A stretch of DNA of 64,000 nt, taken from contig CM055097.1 of assembly GCA_029204225.1 (NCBI GenBank), positions 50,874,195 to 50,938,194 on the forward strand. The letters run 5' to 3'. Both the position numbers and the translations under genes were made by a program. The DNA comes from Diphasiastrum complanatum. Its lineage: Eukaryota; Streptophyta; Lycopodiopsida; Lycopodiales; Lycopodiaceae. This document shows, piece by piece, positions 60,930 through 64,000 of the stretch (positions within the stretch are counted from its first letter, which is position 1; each line of letters starts with the position of its first letter). The notes beneath the pieces were generated by a model. That model was given only the letters and a program-made list of their open reading frames with translations, had not been told where the DNA came from and ran no database searches.

Positions 60930-61218
60930 GTCCCCACTCTTTTTAAGTTTGAATAGCTAGGGAGGTAGAAATGGGCCAATAGGATTTTGAGGACAAGGCC
61001 CTCCTCTCCACTATAAATAGGGGCAAACTCGAGTTGCTCCCCATGTTCAGATATTCATTTCAATACAAGCAGATTGGCTCTCTTATGGAATGGACTTGTG
61101 AATGTCCTTGCTCTCTAACTCTTTTCCTCCATCTCTCATGCTTTTGTTGTATTTTGCTTATTGTTGGATCTGAATGTTTTCTGAATTGTTATTTCTTATT
61201 TTTTTTGTGAGACAGAAA

Positions 61219-61220
<2 letters not shown>
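60930..61220 (+). promoter_or_regulatory. Second, related gypsy LTR promoter region
   Basis: GGGCCAATAGGATT, then GAGGACAAGGCCCTC and TATAAATA (61012-61019), parallel to the block around the TATA box of the LTR at 58770-59563 (GCCAGTAGGATTGAGGGGCA). The LTR ends were not located. Confidence 0.4.

Positions 61221-61299
<79 letters not shown>
61220..61299 (+). repeat. (GA)n microsatellite, about 80 bp
   Basis: Pure GA array. Confidence 0.97.
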
Positions 61300-61302
<3 letters not shown>

Positions 61303-61569
61303 CTATCTCATTGTGGATCGTAGTGTTAATGGATGTAGTGTTAATGTGTAGTGTTAATGCTTAGGGTTGATGGATATTAGAGTTATATGTGGATCTTCTA
61401 TACATGCTGAATTCTAAGATGTGCTATCACTCTCATGGGATTGAACCTATGCGTGACAACTAACTTCATCTCCTTGATGCTTGATTGCTTGGATCTTGGA
61501 TTGAGGATAGGCTAGGAAATAACCCACTACAACGAGACCATTTTAATGGTGCTGCATCTTCACAGGCCA

Positions 61570-62600
61570 GAACAAACCTCAATGGAGATTTTGCCACTCA
61601 TGGAGCTCATATTGAAAAGTGAACACCCAAGTTTGATGGTAGTTCAGACCCCTCAACGATTCTTGCAAATCTTTGAGAATGTGTGCGATGCGTATAGCGA
61701 AACATCTAACAACGCTATGGTCCAATTGCTTTCCATGACCATGTTCGATAAAGCACATGACTGATTTTTTAACCTCGATCATGATGATAAGTTAGACTAG
61801 TCTATATTAAAGGAATCCTTTATCACAAATTTTAAGACCTTTCATATGATAGAGAGTCCTTTTGTCAAATTGAGTAACATCAAGATGGCAAAAGACGAAC
61901 GTGTATGAGACTATAATAAGCATTTCAAGTGCTCAAAAGGTCAAGTACAAGAACAGCCCACCGAACAGATGCTCATCATCTGGTTCTTAGTTGGACTTCC
62001 ACGATGGATTAGATGCGAGCTTAGATCTAATGGCAAATATACGAGATTAAAGTTAGCTTGTTTGATGTCATCAACGAAGAAGACGAGGGATCTGACGTTG
62101 ATAAACCTAGGGAATTGACATCACATCATGCAATCCATGAGTCGAAGCCGATTGAGGATACCCGAGATGAGCTTTGGAAACAACAAAGGGAGTTGCTTAA
62201 TCAACAACACTAACTACAAATGGAGAAAATCACTAAGGAGAGTTTCATGGCACATTGACGTCTATCCAAAGCAATATGTCTGGTCAGCCAAATCCTGCAC
62301 AGGTACCTTATAGACAAAAATCCATCTGGTGCCCACTTTGCAGGGTTACGCATCTTGTTGATGCTTGCCCTTCATCTCAACCTATCCAAGCACATACCAT
62401 GCAATGATATGAAGAGCAACCGTCACAATCTAGACATTTTTTGCATTATAACAAATGCCCCCTAGAAAATCCAGAACCACTAGCCATACAAGATGGCTAT
62501 GCCATTACACAAGGGACAATAAACAACAAATGTTTCATTTGTGGTGAAACTGACCATTTCATTGTTGATTGTCTAGTCAAGACCAAGTACCATGCCGAGT
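61570..62600 (+). pseudogene. Ty3/gypsy gag remnant with two zinc knuckles
   Basis: Across two to three frames: PKFDGSSDPSTILANL, AYSETSNNAMVQLLSMTM and DKAHD, then LDWSILKESFITNFKTFHMI and KLSNIKMAKDERVWDYNKHF and IIWFLVGLPRWIRCEL: the retrotransposon gag core. The C-terminus has CPLCRVTHLVDAC (about 62337-62375, CX2CX3HX4C) and CFICGETDHFIVDC (about 62537-62578, a full CX2CX4HX4C). Many stops; no pol follows. Confidence 0.7.
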
Positions 62601-63999
62601 GTCTCGACTAGCACCACAGCAACAAACCGATAAACCTGCTGCTCAATCGAGAAGTTTTGTGCAAACTTCTATAATACACCAAGATTAACCAGATCGATCG
62701 TCCACCAGAGACACCAATTATGAAATGAGTTCTTGCCGAAAGCTAATGAAACAAATATTCCATCATATGCTACAATTTCCAACTAAGAGCACCTTCTCTA
62801 GGGAGTTCAGATTTTTTTAGCCTTTTTGCAACCTCAAATCTATATATCTAGCACTTTTTAAGACGATTTTTTACACAGATTTAATCATTTGATCGCCCAA
62901 CAAGCGCTATACTGACCAACTATGGGAATAGGCAATCTATATGGCAAACCATTTTCTATATGAATCTTCTTGATCAGAGGAGTACTACAGAAATAGTATC
63001 TTTTTTTTTCCATGCATTTCAAGCATTTCAAGCTATATCTTAGACACCTTTAGTGTCCGCAATCTTGTCTTTTTCTAACAAAGACATGCTAGAGTTCTTT
63101 TACTCTAAAAATCAATAGCAAATTCTAATCATCAAGGTAGAATCCCAATATTGATGAATGAAATTTTTGTTCGACATGGTGCTCTACAGTTACCCACTCT
63201 CTATAAGACAGTCTATTTCCTTGTTTATTTTTCTCAATTTTTTATGTGCATGATTTTTCTGTGTTGTTTTCTTGTAATTGCATGTATTTTTGGATTTTTT
63301 TTTCTTTCAGGAGGGTTAACCATTGAACAAGAGTCATACTTGTTGAGTATCTCAAGAAAAAAATGTGAAAAATACAGATCCTAAGTGGATCTAAACTCCA
63401 AGATCATTGGCTTGAATGCTTGCACTCCAAACTACATAAGCTAGGAATTGGCAACACATTCTATGCTACCTAGAATGCAAAGAACTTGATCAAAAAGCAT
63501 TTCTCACAAATGGAAACTTCCATAAACATCAAGTGCGGCCCAAAATAGCATTATACAGTCCATAATACATCAGCCTACCACTTTTGGAAAGCACCTAAGA
63601 TCATACACACAAAGCTTGAACTCAATCACTACACAATGCCAACAATGGAAGGAGAACCCAATAGAAAAATCTCTCATTAAGCAAATGAATACAATGGATC
63701 TGCTCCAACCTGTTTCTCCACGGCCTACCTGCTATATATAGCTGAGAGAGATGACTCTCTCTCCTCTCTCTAGACCCTCCTTACCTAAAATATGCCCTAT
63801 ATAGGTAAAATTGGCATATATGTCCAAAATACATGAAAATGGACTCATTTCGAAGGTCTTGAAGTTTGACACTTCTTCATACTGAAAAAATACACTTACT
63901 AAAAATATCTAGACCTGTTTCACACGTGTGAAAAGTCAGATCCTAAACTATGTGCCATTTTTAGCAATTTTGGCCTAAAACTAGACAAGGAAATGTTGA
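62601..63999. other. No gene supported; one G-box palindrome
   Basis: Short frames only. TATA-like GCTATATATAGC near 63731. A perfect 16-bp palindrome TTTCACACGTGTGAAA at 63918-63933 suggests that a further LTR of the family A/B kind extends past the window edge (inference). Confidence 0.4.
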
Positions 64000-64000
64000 C

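Overview
This is a land-plant nuclear genome window: copia primer-binding sites match plant initiator tRNA-Met (TGGTATCAGAGCC), TTTAGGG telomere-type motifs occur, U2-type introns are visible, and there are relics of a type-B response regulator, a KH-domain protein and a plastid transit peptide. The species cannot be fixed from sequence alone. The density of decayed LTR elements and long GA arrays would suit a large genome such as that of a fern, lycophyte or gymnosperm (inference). Almost everything here is transposon-derived; I see no intact ordinary host gene.

Layout. 0-6.7 kb: two decayed copia elements of one family, one per strand. 6.9-8.8 kb: a truncated LTR rich in palindromes, then a spliced Ulp1-like peptidase relic. 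9.9-15.3 kb: a complete, fairly young LTR element (family A) with gag and protease but no recognisable integrase or RT core. 15.9-19.8 and 27.3-31.8 kb: two copies of a second pol-less family (family B), minus strand. 20.3-23.26 kb: the 5' half of a copia element. 23.26-~26.75 kb: the left part of an unclassified TIR transposon, here called T. 31.8-33.3 kb: microsatellites and an 18-bp minisatellite. 34.8-41.9 kb: mostly non-coding, with tandem duplications, response-regulator and KH fragments and a fold-back. 42.2-44.7 kb: gypsy gag plus a 3' LTR. 45.2-48.4 kb: an unknown pseudogene, a transit-peptide exon and a LINE relic. 51.0-53.15 kb: a family A leader fragment abutting the 3' half of the same type of copia element on the minus strand. 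53.155-57.85 kb: the right part of T, inverted. 58.2-62.6 kb: gypsy LTRs and gag.

Main result. T carries four genes: a protein with a ubiquitin-like domain, a Ulp1/C48-like cysteine peptidase, an unrecognised acidic protein and a transposase-like protein with separated Asp/Asp/Glu motifs. Its two ends (CATTAGAGAAA with GAGGGCC 24 bp inward) lie about 30 kb apart in the same orientation. Each abuts one half of a copia gene, and the two halves are complementary and on opposite strands. The simplest reading is that T inserted into copia and a later inversion of about 30 kb split both. The T proteins also show a second, independent Ulp1 relic at 7.8-8.8 kb with the same exon structure, so this is a multicopy family. 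All T genes here carry stops or frameshifts.
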